Of a DNA stretch of 64,000 nt, positions 45,871-57,716 are shown piece after piece. Location: assembly GCA_949128115.1 (NCBI GenBank), contig OX421962.1, positions 57,763,787-57,827,786 on the forward strand. Direction: 5' to 3'. The translations under genes and the position numbers were made by a program. The notes under the pieces were generated by a model. The model did not search any database. It was not told the origin of the DNA and saw only the letters and a program-made list of their open reading frames with translations. The stretch comes from Anaspis maculata. Taxonomy: Eukaryota > Arthropoda > Insecta > Coleoptera > Scraptiidae. How positions within the stretch are numbered: position 1 is the first letter of the stretch; every line of letters starts with the position of its first letter.

Positions 45871-46017
45871 GGCTAAATTTCAAGTCTAAGTTGCAACCCG
45901 CGCAGCGTGGCGCAAGTACTCACGTAATCCCTTTGTGCCAATGAGCATGCCATTATTGGATCACGTGACTACTTGCGCCACGCTGCGCGGGTTGCAACTC
46001 GGACTTGAAATTTGGCC
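45871..46017. mobile_element. 147-bp hairpin MITE, GC-rich arms
   Basis: Arms of about 55 bp, including gttgcaacccgcgcagcgtg and cacgctgcgcgggttgcaac, ending ggctaaatttcaag / cttgaaatttggcc, with a unique centre of about 36 bp. GC-rich arms stand out from the AT-rich setting. Confidence 0.85.
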
Positions 46018-46711
46018 CTCAGAAAGTAACACAATAAAACAATGGAATTTTGTCTGCAGTCAAAGTTTTCCACCATTTCCAAGTCGGACGCTATACATTT
46101 TTCAACTTTTTCCTAGCCGACATCACCCGGGACGGCTATTTACGCGGCTTTTGGCTAGAACAATGCAATTTCTCTGTTTAACTTACCTAAGTCGATATTT
46201 CTTGCCAAGGGATCGCCTTTTCCCGAAAAATTCTTATACTAAAATTTAAAGCAGATTGCGTAGGCCTATTTTCGAATAAGACACAGTTTCGGTTTTCTGG
46301 CGATGGCTGTTTTAAAACTAAGCTTGCACATTCCATAAATGTGAAAAAAATACAGTACAAAAATTCGACCTATGATAAACCTCACGAAATATTCATTTTA
46401 GGTGTAGACTTGCTGCGAGCCTAGTTGGAGAAAGGATCAAATTAATTTAGTGGGGAAGCTCAAAATATAAGAGTTGTAGTCGGCGGTAGCGATTTTACAA
46501 CACCATTTTTCATTTTCCGCTCGACTGCTTCAATCTTTTTCACTAAATATGAAGATTGTAATTTGTTTCTATCTTGCATCAAGTTTCAACTCCCCACTTG
46601 AAGGGACGTCTCAAACAAAAATTTCCACAGGTTCCTGGGTATGCTAGTAGGAAAAGTATTGTAGTGCCACAACAGATTTTTTCAGCTTTTCAGGATTAAT
46701 TTGAATTTATA
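46018..46711. other. no gene found
   Basis: AT-rich. No repeat pairing or coding motif recognised. Confidence 0.45.
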
Positions 46712-47024
46712 GGATGTTCTAGGCCAAAAAAAAAACACAAACCTAACGTGCCGTTACTGCCGGTATCTTCTTAACTATCGTGTGATCAATTGAATCTCTA
46801 ATTTAGGCAGGCTGTGCCATAGCCAAATGCAGCTTCGCACCTGTGATTTTGACCAGGCCACAGCCTGCCTAAATCAGGAATTCAATTGATCACACGATAT
46901 AGGATATAGGTATAAACAGTAAAAGTTTTTAGGATTTCGCACAAGTCATTCTGTACCTCATAAGGGCTTTCATGCGAATTCTCAACCCTCCGTCTTAAAA
47001 TTTTCACCATGATAGAACATCCTA
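46712..47024. mobile_element. possible 313-bp element with TAGGATGTTCTA ends
   Basis: A 12-bp perfect terminal inverted repeat, taggatgttcta / tagaacatccta, encloses the 120-bp hairpin copy C and otherwise unique DNA. No further family evidence, so it could be coincidence. Confidence 0.45.
46778..46897. mobile_element. 120-bp hairpin MITE, copy C (diverged arms)
   Basis: Arms tcgtgtgatcaattgaat and its complement, TA on both sides (46776-46777 and 46898-46899), and an internal stem ggcaggctgtg / cacagcctgcc. The loop retains gccaaatgcagcttcg and ttttgaccagg. Length is identical to copies A and B, but the outer stem sequence is different and still pairs. Confidence 0.85.
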
Positions 47025-48466
47025 AAGTTGATTCAGTTGTTGAACTTGTGGCAAGCACGCTCCCTGGAAGTGTAACACATCCTCTACACTCTACACTACA
47101 GTGTACAAGATAGCACCGCTACATGTAACACGCAACGAATTCATTGCAGCACAATCAGGAGTTTTCTATACACTGACATTTAATTTACTTTTGTTTATTT
47201 TATTTGTAGCCGATGATTAATTCGAACGAAACGCGACGCCCTTTGTTCTTGAAAATAGCTCCTTGTTTACATGACTCGCTTCGGGATTGAGGCGCGATGC
47301 CGGAGATGAAAGCGCAGCAGGGCACAATGTTGCTCGACTCTGCTTGACGGTATGGTGCTTTCCGAGGTCTACTGTCTCGGAAAGACCCCCGAAACTTTAG
47401 TAATTTAATAGATAGCGAATCTGGAGGATGATAAGTTCTTAAAACTTAAGCGAAATATTGGACAACAGAATTACAGAAATTACCCGAAACGACACAAAAT
47501 TTCCGGCGAGGATTTTGTAGGCTGTAGAGGAAACAACATTAGTCCCGGGGAAAATGCCACTAATGTATGTGAAACAAACTTTGGAGCACAGAACAACGCA
47601 GACTGTGTTGCAAGTTCTTAAAATCGTTATTCCTGTGTAAGTAACTCATGTTTGTTGTGTTGAGTGGATACGGGAGCTACTGTTCCTTCGCGGGCTCCAC
47701 AATAATCACATCAAGAATTCAGATGTTTCCACGGAAGGTGAGAGGATAACAACTTTGCGCCAAGATATGTTTTCAAATTTTCCATACGGAGTGCTTCTGA
47801 ATAACTCTCATAAACCTCTAGTACAAGATAAAGGACAACTATATAGGTACTTAGCTAGGGTAGAGGTACGTGATCCTGTCATTTTTGGCATTGGTCATCG
47901 GCCTGCATGATGCAACTAATGCCGACGGAGGTCTGTGTTAGTTGAAATTTTTCCCAACATCACCTCATCCGCGGCAGCTTTCGCGAGAAGGCAGAATTAC
48001 TTTTGTTACATCAAGTATAGTGTACGAAAACACAATTCATGCAGAGCAAATCCTGGCGAAAACCTTTGCTTTACTTAGTAGAGATTCCCTTATCCTCCTA
48101 GCTGACTAATACAATACCAAATTACAACTAAAATAAGCCGGCTGTTTTGATTCAACTATTCCACACAATAACTAACAAAAACAAAGCTGGCTTTAACACT
48201 TGCCCTTGATAGTTCAAATGAACCATTTCACCATTTATGTAGGAATCAGCAGATTATAACTCGTGCTTTGTGTTTATTTCAAGTTGAATATTTATAATCC
48301 CTTGAACAACTATCATCCATCAGTCACTCGGAAGTAGACCCTATAGTATTGAACAAAAATCTCTCGACTTTTGGTCAGATGATATTGAGTCTCTACTTTT
48401 CCCTCATGAATTGCAGTTGTTTTCGGGTTCAAACAATTCAACTGAAAAAACACTAAGCATTTGTTA
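47025..48466. other. no gene found
   Basis: Contains a small hairpin CTTTCCGAG / CTCGGAAAG at about 47358-47384. No coding motif. Confidence 0.45.
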
Positions 48467-50296
48467 TACAGGGTTGACCAGTCAGTATGCCCACTTTTCG
48501 CAAGGCCAATACTAGCTTATGAATTGAGGTAAAGAGATGAATCAAAAAGCAAAAGAAAGCTCATTTCATGCCATTTTCCACCATTATGATGAATTTTGGA
48601 AAACATTATTTTTTCCAATAAGGCTTTCAAAAGATCTCGTTTTTCAACTTACCCTAATGCAGTTAACTTCGTGTATTGGGGCTATTTTCGTCCGGATTCA
48701 TTCCGAATAATATAAGAATGTTTTGGAGGTTTGACACTTCCTGGCATGTGAAATTAAACCTGACACGAGATGTTTGATCTCGAGAAATGGTGACATTAGT
48801 TAGATGGCGGGATCACCCGATATCACGTAGCCAGATTTCTTCTGAGGGGTTTCTTGAAAGCTTAAGGACGGAGTCATATTGGTGAAATAAGCGTTGCGAA
48901 ATCAATCCGTCTGGGTTTATTCCTTGACGGATTCTTACCACTTTGGTCTCTTTTGAAAGCTACAAGGATGCACTTTGGTTTGAGCCCATTGGCATTTCCA
49001 AAATCCAAAAAAAATTCAAGTTTTGACATTTGAAAAAATTATTTTTGGATATTGGAAATGCCAATGGGCTCGAACCAAAGTACATCCTTGTAGCTTTCGA
49101 AAGAGACCAAAATGACGGAAATCCGTCAAGGAATAGACCCAGACTGATTGATTTCGCAACGCTTATTTTACCAATTGAACTCCGTCCTTAAGTCTACGCT
49201 AACAAATCCTGCACACTGGAAGACCTCAAAACCAGTATTTGAGCCGAAATTGACCTTTCCAATTTTAGGAGATAGAAAGTACATGGTTTTTCGAGGTCAC
49301 CTTTGACGTTTTGACGTTTATGACGTTTGGACGTTTCGTTTCTGACTTTTGCGGGAATTTTGAATCGGTTAGCTATACTGTTCCCATTATCATGTGGGGA
49401 AAGTCACTAGAGCCCATAAGGGAGTTTTTAATGGACGAAGTAATAGAGTTTTTTCGTAGTAAGATGCACGTGTCTGGTGCAGCGTGATCCCTGGTGGTGC
49501 TGGTGCAGCCACACTTCCATCAAGTTTGGGTCTTTCCTAAACCGGTGCATGGTGATGCCGGGTGATTCGTCTTATTCTCGCACTCGCATAGAGCGACACA
49601 ACACCCTTGAACCATTTCTGTAAATCTTCTCAGTTTTCCACTACATATAACACACTTATTGGTAAGAACGAGGGTAAGAACAAGTGAAATCATGAAATCC
49701 ATGCTGAAATCAAATAAATACACGACAGAGCGCTTGTCAGATTCGAAAAATTTCCCATTGTCAGAAACGAAATGTCATATCTCAAGAAACATAGGACGCA
49801 TTCCAATAACTGCGACAAGACGGATACACAATGTCAAAGTGCACTTGCCAGCTCAATTCTAAACTCAGCCTCGCCAATGTTTCGATTGTGTCGACATGTG
49901 GTGCTTATTACTGCTATTGGAACGCTAGCTGTGTCAAATTGTGTCCATATGTGTCGAATTGTGTCCTTATACGCCTTATTGGGAAGCGCCCAATGACCTC
50001 GATTAACCGTATCTTATACGCATGACGTCACAGTAAAGAGAGACAACGGAAAATTGGAGACCTCAATTACAGCGAATCGTGCTGGCCATTTTAGAGCGGA
50101 GTTTTCACCCGAGAATGCAACGATGCATTATTTCCCAGGAAGCGCATTTTACCGATGTTATTTTTCAGAGTTTGATGTATCATTAGAAATGGCATGAAAT
50201 GAGCTTTCCTCTGCTTTTTGTTTCATCTCTCTACCTCAATTCATAAGCCAGTATTAGCCTCGCAAAAAGTGGGCATACTGACTGGTCAACCCTGTA
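48467..50296. mobile_element. 1.83-kb element with ~125-bp TACAGGGTTGACC inverted ends
   Basis: Ends tacagggttgaccagtcagt / actgactggtcaaccctgta with inverted arms of about 125 bp. The interior (48600-50170) is unique and carries no recognised transposase. It contains a nested LIR (48861-49192) and a short GACGTTT tandem near 49303-49345. Confidence 0.8.
48861..49192. mobile_element. 332-bp LIR nested in the 48467-50296 element
   Basis: Arms cttaaggacggagt..ttggtgaaataagcgttgcg and complement, with the centre near 49030. A truncated second copy lies at 61483-61696. Confidence 0.85.
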
Positions 50297-51869
50297 TTAC
50301 TGTTGAAAAATTGTAATGATTTCGGCCGTTTATTTTCTCTTTGAACAAATCCGCTATTCACGAGTAACCATTGGAAAACATTTTTTCAGCGGCGTTCCGT
50401 GGAGAGATATGCTTAGCGCGGATGACTAGCAGCATGCGACTTCCGCTTTTGAAAATGTTGAACTCATCCCTGTTTTTTCTCGGCCTTATTTCTCTCTCCG
50501 CTGAACATGCGACTTCAAGAAAATCCTTGTGCCGGATCTGAGAGAAACAACTTCATTGTTTCCTATTTGAATCCAACCAAACTGGAGGCTGAAGAATGTA
50601 GCATGACTTCGATTTGTAGATTTCATCTGATGAAAAATCACAAGCTATAGCTAAGGACGATTTCCGGCTTGAAATCGAGCCTTTATTGAAGCGTGATCAA
50701 CTCACTGCAACTAAGTATATCTAAATTTTGAATGAACCAATTAGAACTTGTCGTTTACGCCGCGTTACCTCACAGCTCCTTATAATATAAAATTTAGTTA
50801 GCCACGTGACTTCATGAAAGCTGAACACCAAACTTGAACTTCAACTAACAGGTCAACGAATTACGCGAACTCCAAAACTTTTACAAGAACTGGTAGGCAT
50901 CTGCACAAAATGGAAACTGGAAACATTCCGTCTGGTCACAATTCTCTTGGATCTTCTCTGATCTTCTTTTGATCAGTTGTTCTCAGTATCTGGGGCGACT
51001 TCAATGATGCTCCTTTCCCGAATTTCCAATCCAATCCAATCCATTAAAAATTGATTTGACCATAGAAATACACTTAGCAAATGCTTAATAACAGGGATAT
51101 GGCCCTTCAGCTGACTTAGTTATTGTTCTTTTATGAACAAGTCATAAACGGGTCGGGGTCTTTGGCTGTTATTTGCCAAAGATCTGTTTTGAACGATTAT
51201 TATACTTACTCATAAATAAAACTTCACCCAAATCTAGCTAGTGATTCCAAAGTTGGGAGGGGCAGCTTCGTTTTTGATGATATATTCACCATTAAAATTA
51301 ATGAGGTTGGAATTGGGACACCTGTATATGCAAGGTGCAGAACCTTGTTGAGTTTTGTTGAGAGCCCTCCAACATTTTCATATTTTCCCGTGAAAAGTCC
51401 CGTTTCCCGTGAGGCGGTCATTATGTTTGGTAGGATATCTGTCACTAGGCGCGTTCGGATATTACATCAGGGCGAGCAGACACACCAGACCAATTTTTGG
51501 TCACCTAATGTCAGAGCGATCCGAGCATTTTTGTCAACAAACGGTTTAAATTACTTGAGCTAACCCGCATTGCTAACGTAATTGAAGGTATGTGATTTGT
51601 GCAGGGAATTATTTGGGAGTTCGGTCAAAAACCTTTGATGAAACCGACGCATACCCAGTGACATTAATCCTACCAAAACAATGGCGCAAGGCCATGAAAT
51701 CTCACCAATGCAAGATCAAAGAGATGGCCGCGCGTGTAGCTTCTGGTAGTGCTATTCTATGTCCATTCCGTCCAAAGTTTAACTATTTATTTTATGTATT
51801 CAGTTGCATGTCGGAGTTGCAGTGAGGGTGGAACTGGAAAGGAATTGCCGGTTAATAGAGCGGTTAATG
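50297..51869. other. no gene found
   Basis: Frames at 51345-51563 and 51592-51825 have no recognised motif. AT-rich and probably intergenic or intronic. Confidence 0.4.
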
Positions 51870-52000
51870 GTGCGATTCTCTAAAAATTACATTCCATAAA
51901 GGCTCTGTTACGTTGTTATTACCTAGGCAACAGCCAATGGCCGACACGAATTTTTACATAACAGAGCGTTTATGTAATGTTATTTTTTACAGAATAGCAC
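51870..52000. mobile_element. 131-bp hairpin MITE
   Basis: Arms gtgcgattctctaaaaatta and taattttttacagaatagcac (diverged), with inner pairing ggctctgtta / taacagagc. About 50-bp arms. Confidence 0.6.
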
Positions 52001-52070
52001 TATAAAACTTAAACGGAGGTTGTAAGCTAATAAGAACAGAGGGATTTTCAGGATCTTTGAGTGTGCAAAA

Positions 52071-52438
52071 CAGTGGCGGCTCGTGAGTTTTTTGCAAGGA
52101 GGGCTCAAGTTAATAACAAATTCGCGAGCTGAGAACTAAATATAATGTTCTAGGTATCTGCACTTTTTGTAAAAAATGTTTTCTCGAACTTCGAATTCAG
52201 CAAAACATGGACAAAATGTTTCCTGAAATGAACAATTAGATCAGAAACTGGAGGAAGAGGTTTTTCCTTTTCCGTTTCTGATATAATTGTTCATATCATG
52301 AAACATTTCGTCCATGTTTTGCTGGTCCAAGTATAATTAATAAAATGCATTCCATGTCTTCCTACCGATAAAAATCTCTTGCCGCCTTTAGCGTTGGGGG
52401 GACGCCGCCCTTGGGCCCTCCCGCGCCAGCCGCCACTG
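52071..52438. mobile_element. 368-bp hAT-type non-autonomous element, 8-bp TSD
   Basis: Terminal inverted repeat CAGTGGCGGCTCG / GCCAGCCGCCACTG, flanked by the perfect 8-bp duplication GTGCAAAA (52063-52070 and 52439-52446). CAGTGGCG-type ends and 8-bp duplications are diagnostic of the hAT superfamily. The centre is a hairpin (52198-52324). No transposase. Confidence 0.92.
52198..52324. repeat. 127-bp hairpin at the centre of the hAT element
   Basis: cagcaaaacatgg and ccatgttttgctg, then aatgtttc / gaaacatt and gaacaatta / taattgttc, mirrored. Its midpoint is within a few bases of the midpoint of the hAT element. Confidence 0.8.
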
Positions 52439-52614
52439 GTGCAAAACAATGATCTTACTGTTAATATTTCAAGCACTCTTCATTAAAAATTTCTTAAATT
52501 TTGTATGAGTGAGCGCGCTAGCGCTGTAGCGAAGCGAAACTGACAAAGCGTAACTTGGCATTGCAAAGGAGGGGCGTCCCAATAAGATTGACGACAAAGT
52601 GTAACTCGTGTAAG

Positions 52615-53366
52615 TACAGGGTGTTCACGATAAAATTCACCCCTCCAGTAGATTCCCCTTCAAGATATTTCGAAGAACAAAAATCTTTTCTTCAGGATTT
52701 TTTTCAGGGACCTTAAATCGATCCTCTAAAAGTTTCTAATTGGTACCGTATACAGGGTGTGATATGGAACTTTTTTATTTTAAATGCAACACCCTATATT
52801 TTCTTTCGTTATTTGGTGGAGCTTTTTTTTCTGATTACAAATATATATATGACACTTATGATTTAGCTTGACAAGTAAGTTGTCGGAAAAATAATAATAT
52901 AGGCAGTCAAATAATTCAGTTTCGTGCCAAGATGGCTTTGGTTTCTACAGTTCACTTGAAAAAAAGTTATTCTCGCAGCATGTTGTCTGCAGAATTCAAC
53001 TCTGCATTGATAAATGGTCTAATTCGTTCCTGATACAGAGTGTCGTGTAATTTTTAATTTATTTGACTACCTATTCTATTATTTTTTTGACAGCTTCCTT
53101 GTCAAAATAAATCATAAATGTTATATATCTTTGTAATCAGAAAAAAAGGCTTCATCAAATGACGTAATAAAATATAGGGTGTTGCACTTGAAATAAAAAA
53201 GTTACATGTCACACCCTGTAGACGGTATCAATTGAAAACTTTTAGACGATCGATTCAAGATCCCTGGGATAAATCGTTGAGAAGAAAAAATTAGTTTTTC
53301 AAAATATCTCGAAGAGGAATCTCCTAGAAGGACCCCCCCGGTGAATTTTATCGTGAACACCCTGTA
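52615..53366. mobile_element. outer LIR, TACAGGGTGTTCACG ends
   Basis: Ends tacagggtgttcacgataaa / tttatcgtgaacaccctgta. Arms 52615-52750 and 53221-53366. Without the inner element the centre reads ggtaccgtaTAgacggtatc, near-palindromic with the TA in the middle. Confidence 0.85.
52751..53220. mobile_element. inner LIR, TACAGGGTGTGA ends
   Basis: Ends tacagggtgtgatat / atgtcacaccctgta. Arms of about 180 bp with gcaacaccctatattt / aaatatagggtgttgc. Unique centre at about 52930-53040. It is inserted at the dyad TA of the outer LIR. Confidence 0.85.
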
Positions 53367-53486
53367 CATTGACAGCAGCAGTTATAGGTCGCGGGAACAA
53401 AAATGGCGTCCTCAAGATGGGTATATGGTATAATGCTATCTTCACTAGTACTTGTTAATACAATTTTCTTCATTTGTAATAAATTA

Positions 53487-54251
53487 TACAGGTCTCCGTT
53501 TTTTGAGGCTAAGCATGGGTATCTCGCTTATCTTGAGAGATACAAAGTCGATTAAATTAGGAAAAAGTTGCGCATTTTCATGACGATCAATGATCCAAAA
53601 AAAATTTGAGGTATCGATTTTAGTTTTTGAGATATCGTGAAAAACCAGGAATTTGAATTTTTGTTTTTATTTTTTATTCAAAAAACGGTTGAAGGTGATC
53701 TTTTCTAATCTAGAAATTGTCAGAGCACTTTTTCAAGGGGAATTCAAAGCTGCCAAAATCTTTATTCTAGCTTTCAAAGCCACCGAGATACGACATTCAA
53801 CTTTTTTCTCTAATGGGCACCATATTGGATTTTGATATTTTTGAATACGGTATTCTTTTCTGGTCACAACGATGTTCCACATTCTGTTTTCAAAAATGTC
53901 AAAATCCAATATGGCGCCCATAAGAGAAAAAAAAGTTGAATAGCATATCTCGGTTGGTTTGAAAGCTAGAATGAAGATTTTGGCAACGTTGAATTTCCCT
54001 TAGAAAAGTGCCTTCACAATGTCTTAATTAGAAAAGGCCAGCTTCAACCGTTTTTCAAATAAAAAATAGAAACAAAAATTACAAATTTCTGCTTTTTCTC
54101 AATATCTCGAAAACTAAAACTGAAAAGTCAAATATCTTTCTGGATCATTTATCGTCATGAAAATTCGCAACTTTTTTCTAATTGACCGACTCTGTACCTC
54201 TGAAGATAAGCGAGATACCCATGCTTAGTCTCGAAAAACGGACAGCCTGTA
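53487..54251. mobile_element. 765-bp LIR, TACAGG ends
   Basis: Ends tacaggtctccgttttt / aaaaacggacagcctgta. Arms of about 370 bp with aagcatgggtatctcgctta and tccaatatggcgcccat-type words mirrored around about 53870. Frames inside are symmetric shadows. Confidence 0.9.
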
Positions 54252-55201
54252 TACTTAGATAATTTATTGAAGAATTGCCGCTTTAGAAAAAAAAAGTACT
54301 GAATTCAAGATTTGACCGAGTAGTGTCAAAAAAACAACTATTCTCTACAGCTGAACCGTGGCACCCCATCATGCGCTGGCGCGAGCGTCTCATGTCAATT
54401 CAACGTAGAAAAAGTTGCGTATTGCGCTGTTGCCACGTCAGGCGTACTTGCAACGTTGCCATAGCGGGTGCCAACGTGACGTTTTGTGCTCGCGCCATAT
54501 ACTGTCGTTCTTAATTTTGTTTATTATGAAATTGCAAATTGCTTACTGCACGGGAGTCAAAAATAAAAGATAAGAAAACTTGAGATGACAATATGGCGGC
54601 CACTTAAATCAAGTTTTATTTTGGCCCTCCCTATACATCTGGCCTTTGTGTAGGCGCAATCCTCTCATTTCAGCTCAGCCTTCTTTATATTCCAGCAGAC
54701 AATAGTTTGTCGCTGCGTTCACAAAGCACAACAACAACTGACGGCGGATCCCGTTTCATACAGTACGGCAAGCTAATGTTTTTTAACGACATTGGAAATT
54801 TTCACAAAAAGGCGAGATGTCGCGAAATTTGTGGTGTATACTGTATTTACATATGTGCGCGCGGATAAAAGTTTTAGTTTTCTTTCTTTTAGCATTTTAG
54901 ATTGTCCCGGGATGTTATTTTCGCTTTTGCTTCCTATTTACATGACTGCATTCGTTGAAGAGAAGCGTGTGTCCCTGGAATAATAAAATAATAATAAAAA
55001 ACTGGAATTCCACACAGTTTCCCGCACGCAGTGTCTCATCTAATCGTCTAAATGTTTGCATGCCGCTTCAGGGATGTTCTAATAGCTCTGTGAAATAGCC
55101 GAAAGAAAGTGTCGCTCTGAACCCTGTATCGGGTATCTCACCCGAAGCGAACTGTTGTGAAAAACCGTTTGTTCGATTCACTATATTATTAGGGTATATT
55201 A
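54252..55201. other. no gene found; possible small MITE
   Basis: 54377-54497 has weak inverted ends tggcgcgagc / gctcgcgcca and GC-rich content; family unknown. The rest shows nothing. Confidence 0.4.
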
Positions 55202-55336
55202 TACCGGGTGTTTATAAACGACTGTGATCGCATCGCCTTTGGAATCTGCTTCCGATCACTACAATTGCGCCTGTTACGACGTTTTTTGGCCTGACCCATG
55301 CCTGCCGCGATCACAGAGTCTTATAAACACCCCGTA
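55202..55336. mobile_element. 135-bp MITE, TACCGGGTG ends
   Basis: taccgggtgtttataaacga and its complement tcttataaacaccccgta, followed by ctgtgatcgc / gcgatcacag, give 30-bp inverted ends around a unique centre. The terminus is a variant of the TACAGGGTG type. Confidence 0.8.
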
Positions 55337-55421
55337 TTAGTGGGCACTGTTGAACCATTCTCTTTTAGTACTGCCGCGCTTGGCTGCCGGACCATCATTT
55401 TTTTCAGTGACCACCGCTCAC

Positions 55422-55542
55422 CTAGCAGCACCAGCGAGAAGCCGCCAACCACGGTAGAGACGATGTCCCTTGTCGACCACAGCAGTTTCTTCACGTACAA
55501 AAGCACATTCAATCCTCCACAACTTGACCCCTGAACCATCTC
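55422..55542 (-). CDS. candidate exon, pickpocket-like (DEG/ENaC) channel (weak)
   Basis: A minus-strand open exon between an acceptor-like gtcgcacag (ending at 55543) and a strong donor (GTGAGC from 55421 down). It encodes LLYVKKLLWSTRDIVSTVVG then GFSLVLLG. Pickpocket channels have a similar segment before the second membrane helix (Y....L..S..D.VS..GG..SL.LG). The donor would cut just after LG, leaving the rest of the helix to another exon, which I could not find. The downstream intron contains the MITE at 55202-55336. Confidence 0.35.
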
Positions 55543-57716
55543 TGTGCGACTGCTGTTTTTAGGCTAGAGCTCCTGGATTCTGCATTTGACCCATTGAAGG
55601 TTATTCTTCAAAGCTCCCATTTTCAAAAGACCAAAAACCAAATGACGGAACCATAGCCTACTTGGCGACAAAATTATACCTACTTTATAGGTAGTACCTA
55701 ACCTAGTCTTGAAAGGGTACTTTTGTTTAGAACTCAAGCAAGTTCTCGTTTATGATGGTGGAAGCTCTGATGCATGTTAGCTTTATGCGACCATAAACAA
55801 ACTTGACATAAAACTCGAAAAACTTGATAAGTGCATAAGGAAACTGCATCTTCGATACACCGACATAATATACATACGATGCCGTGATGCCGAAGAAGTG
55901 CGGATCGGAATTGGGTGGATAAAAGTGAAGTGCCTCGGCAGTTTTAATACTCGGTCGTTAAAGTTCCGGGGGATAGGGCAATCAGCTACATTCGGTTGGG
56001 CAAAACGTCAATTTACAGTCGCATAAAACAAACGGAATGACGTGCTCTCGATATTCGCAGTTCGCTGAAGTTTTACGGCTTCACACGACATGTTCGATTT
56101 GGTTGACTCGATAGTTGTAACAAATTACCGGAAAATCCTCGGACGTGAGTTATACGGCGGCCAACCACCAGTCACCCCGTCACTGGATATACAATATACA
56201 ACAACAAACGCATCACGCCATCAGGGTATGAGAGAGTCCAGCTAGCAGGGCTGCTTTTCCGAGTGCGTCAGGTCCTACATTTATACCCATACAACTACCT
56301 AGTACTAGTCCCGCTATACACATACCTACAGGGAAAATGGAAACAAAATCGGTTAGTTAGTCGGTTACAGTGTTGTTTATGTAGGCGAAGAATTGCCAAC
56401 TGTGCGGTGCTAAACTACCAGAAGCCCATCACTTGGCAAGCAACTCGGCGTGGCGTTTGGACATGTGCCGTGACATGACCATTACATTAACCGCGCGACT
56501 AATTGCATTAGAATAAATCATTAGGTGAATCCAAATCAATACAGGGTGCTTCTAATCATCTAATCCAAATGCTTTGAAAATACAAACAAACTTGAAGGAA
56601 TTAGGGCTATTATTGTAGACTCACCTAGATTGCCTAGATTCAACTGACGCAGATCTCAGTCATCACAAATAGAGTCAAAATACCTCTTACTGTAGTCATA
56701 GCGGTATACAGGGTGATTCAAAAGTGTCGCACCACGAGTCGCACCATCTTGGAGGTGCGTATGATGGGAGTGTAGTAGAGTGCTGGAAACTTGTTGAAAC
56801 AATTCTACCTCTTCTAATTTTGAAGTTATGGAGGGACAAAAGTTGGTCCTTCGATCGCTCCTATTTTCGTTGTTTCAAAAGATGTTAGTAAACTGTTTAT
56901 GGAAAAACAATGAGTGAAATGGAAATGGTCTTCTACCATCTTTTACCACTACCAAAATTACGTGAGAAAATTTCTCATTTGTTGCTGAAACTTGTTAATT
57001 GTGTTGATAATAATATAATTAAGGTACTTTCCTTTTACTACCTAAACTAAGTATTCTGACCTAAGTTGTTAGTGGTATCTCACTTTCGCACATGTGATTT
57101 CTCGCTTTTTCTCACTCTAACTTAGATCAGATCAGTGAGTTTTGTGGTAAAAAGAAAGCGCCTATTATTATCGGATAAAACCAATTTTTTTTTTAAATAG
57201 TACAGAAAAACTCACCTTGTGTTTTCGCAATATTGACTAAATGGATCAATTTTTTTCATGGAATTTAAATTTAATTATTTTGACTTCAAAAAACATTTCA
57301 TTTTCTGCAACGATAATATGTCGTGCTTTTACTAGCTTTGCAAGTTCTCTTGAAGCTTTGTGGATGTTTTTCCATCAAGTGTTCGACGTTATTGAGTCAA
57401 ACCCCATCTATTCGTACCCCCCAATCACGGCCTCTCTGGAAGTTGTCCGACTTTTAGCCTTTATTCTTCAAAAGTAATTCACGTACCAACTGTGATCTAA
57501 GCTCGATCAGCGATTTTCGTTTTTCACAGTGTACCAGTCTGTCCAATTTTCAGACATTGACTAATGCACTGTCGACCAAGTTGGAAAAAAGTGGCCATCA
57601 CAATTTTTCCCGCGAATTCTTTTGTCGAAAATAAGTTTGAAGAATTCAATGAGACTCTTGTCATGTCATTCTTCAGAAATTTTCTTGAAGTCAGTTTCAT
57701 CGTTATCCTCAATCCT
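55543..57716. other. no gene found; two solo TACAGGGTG ends
   Basis: tacagggtgcttctaatcat at 56540 and tacagggtgattcaaaagtg at 56707 are isolated element termini without mirrored partners. TAGGTA words at 55680-55705. No coding motif. Confidence 0.5.
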
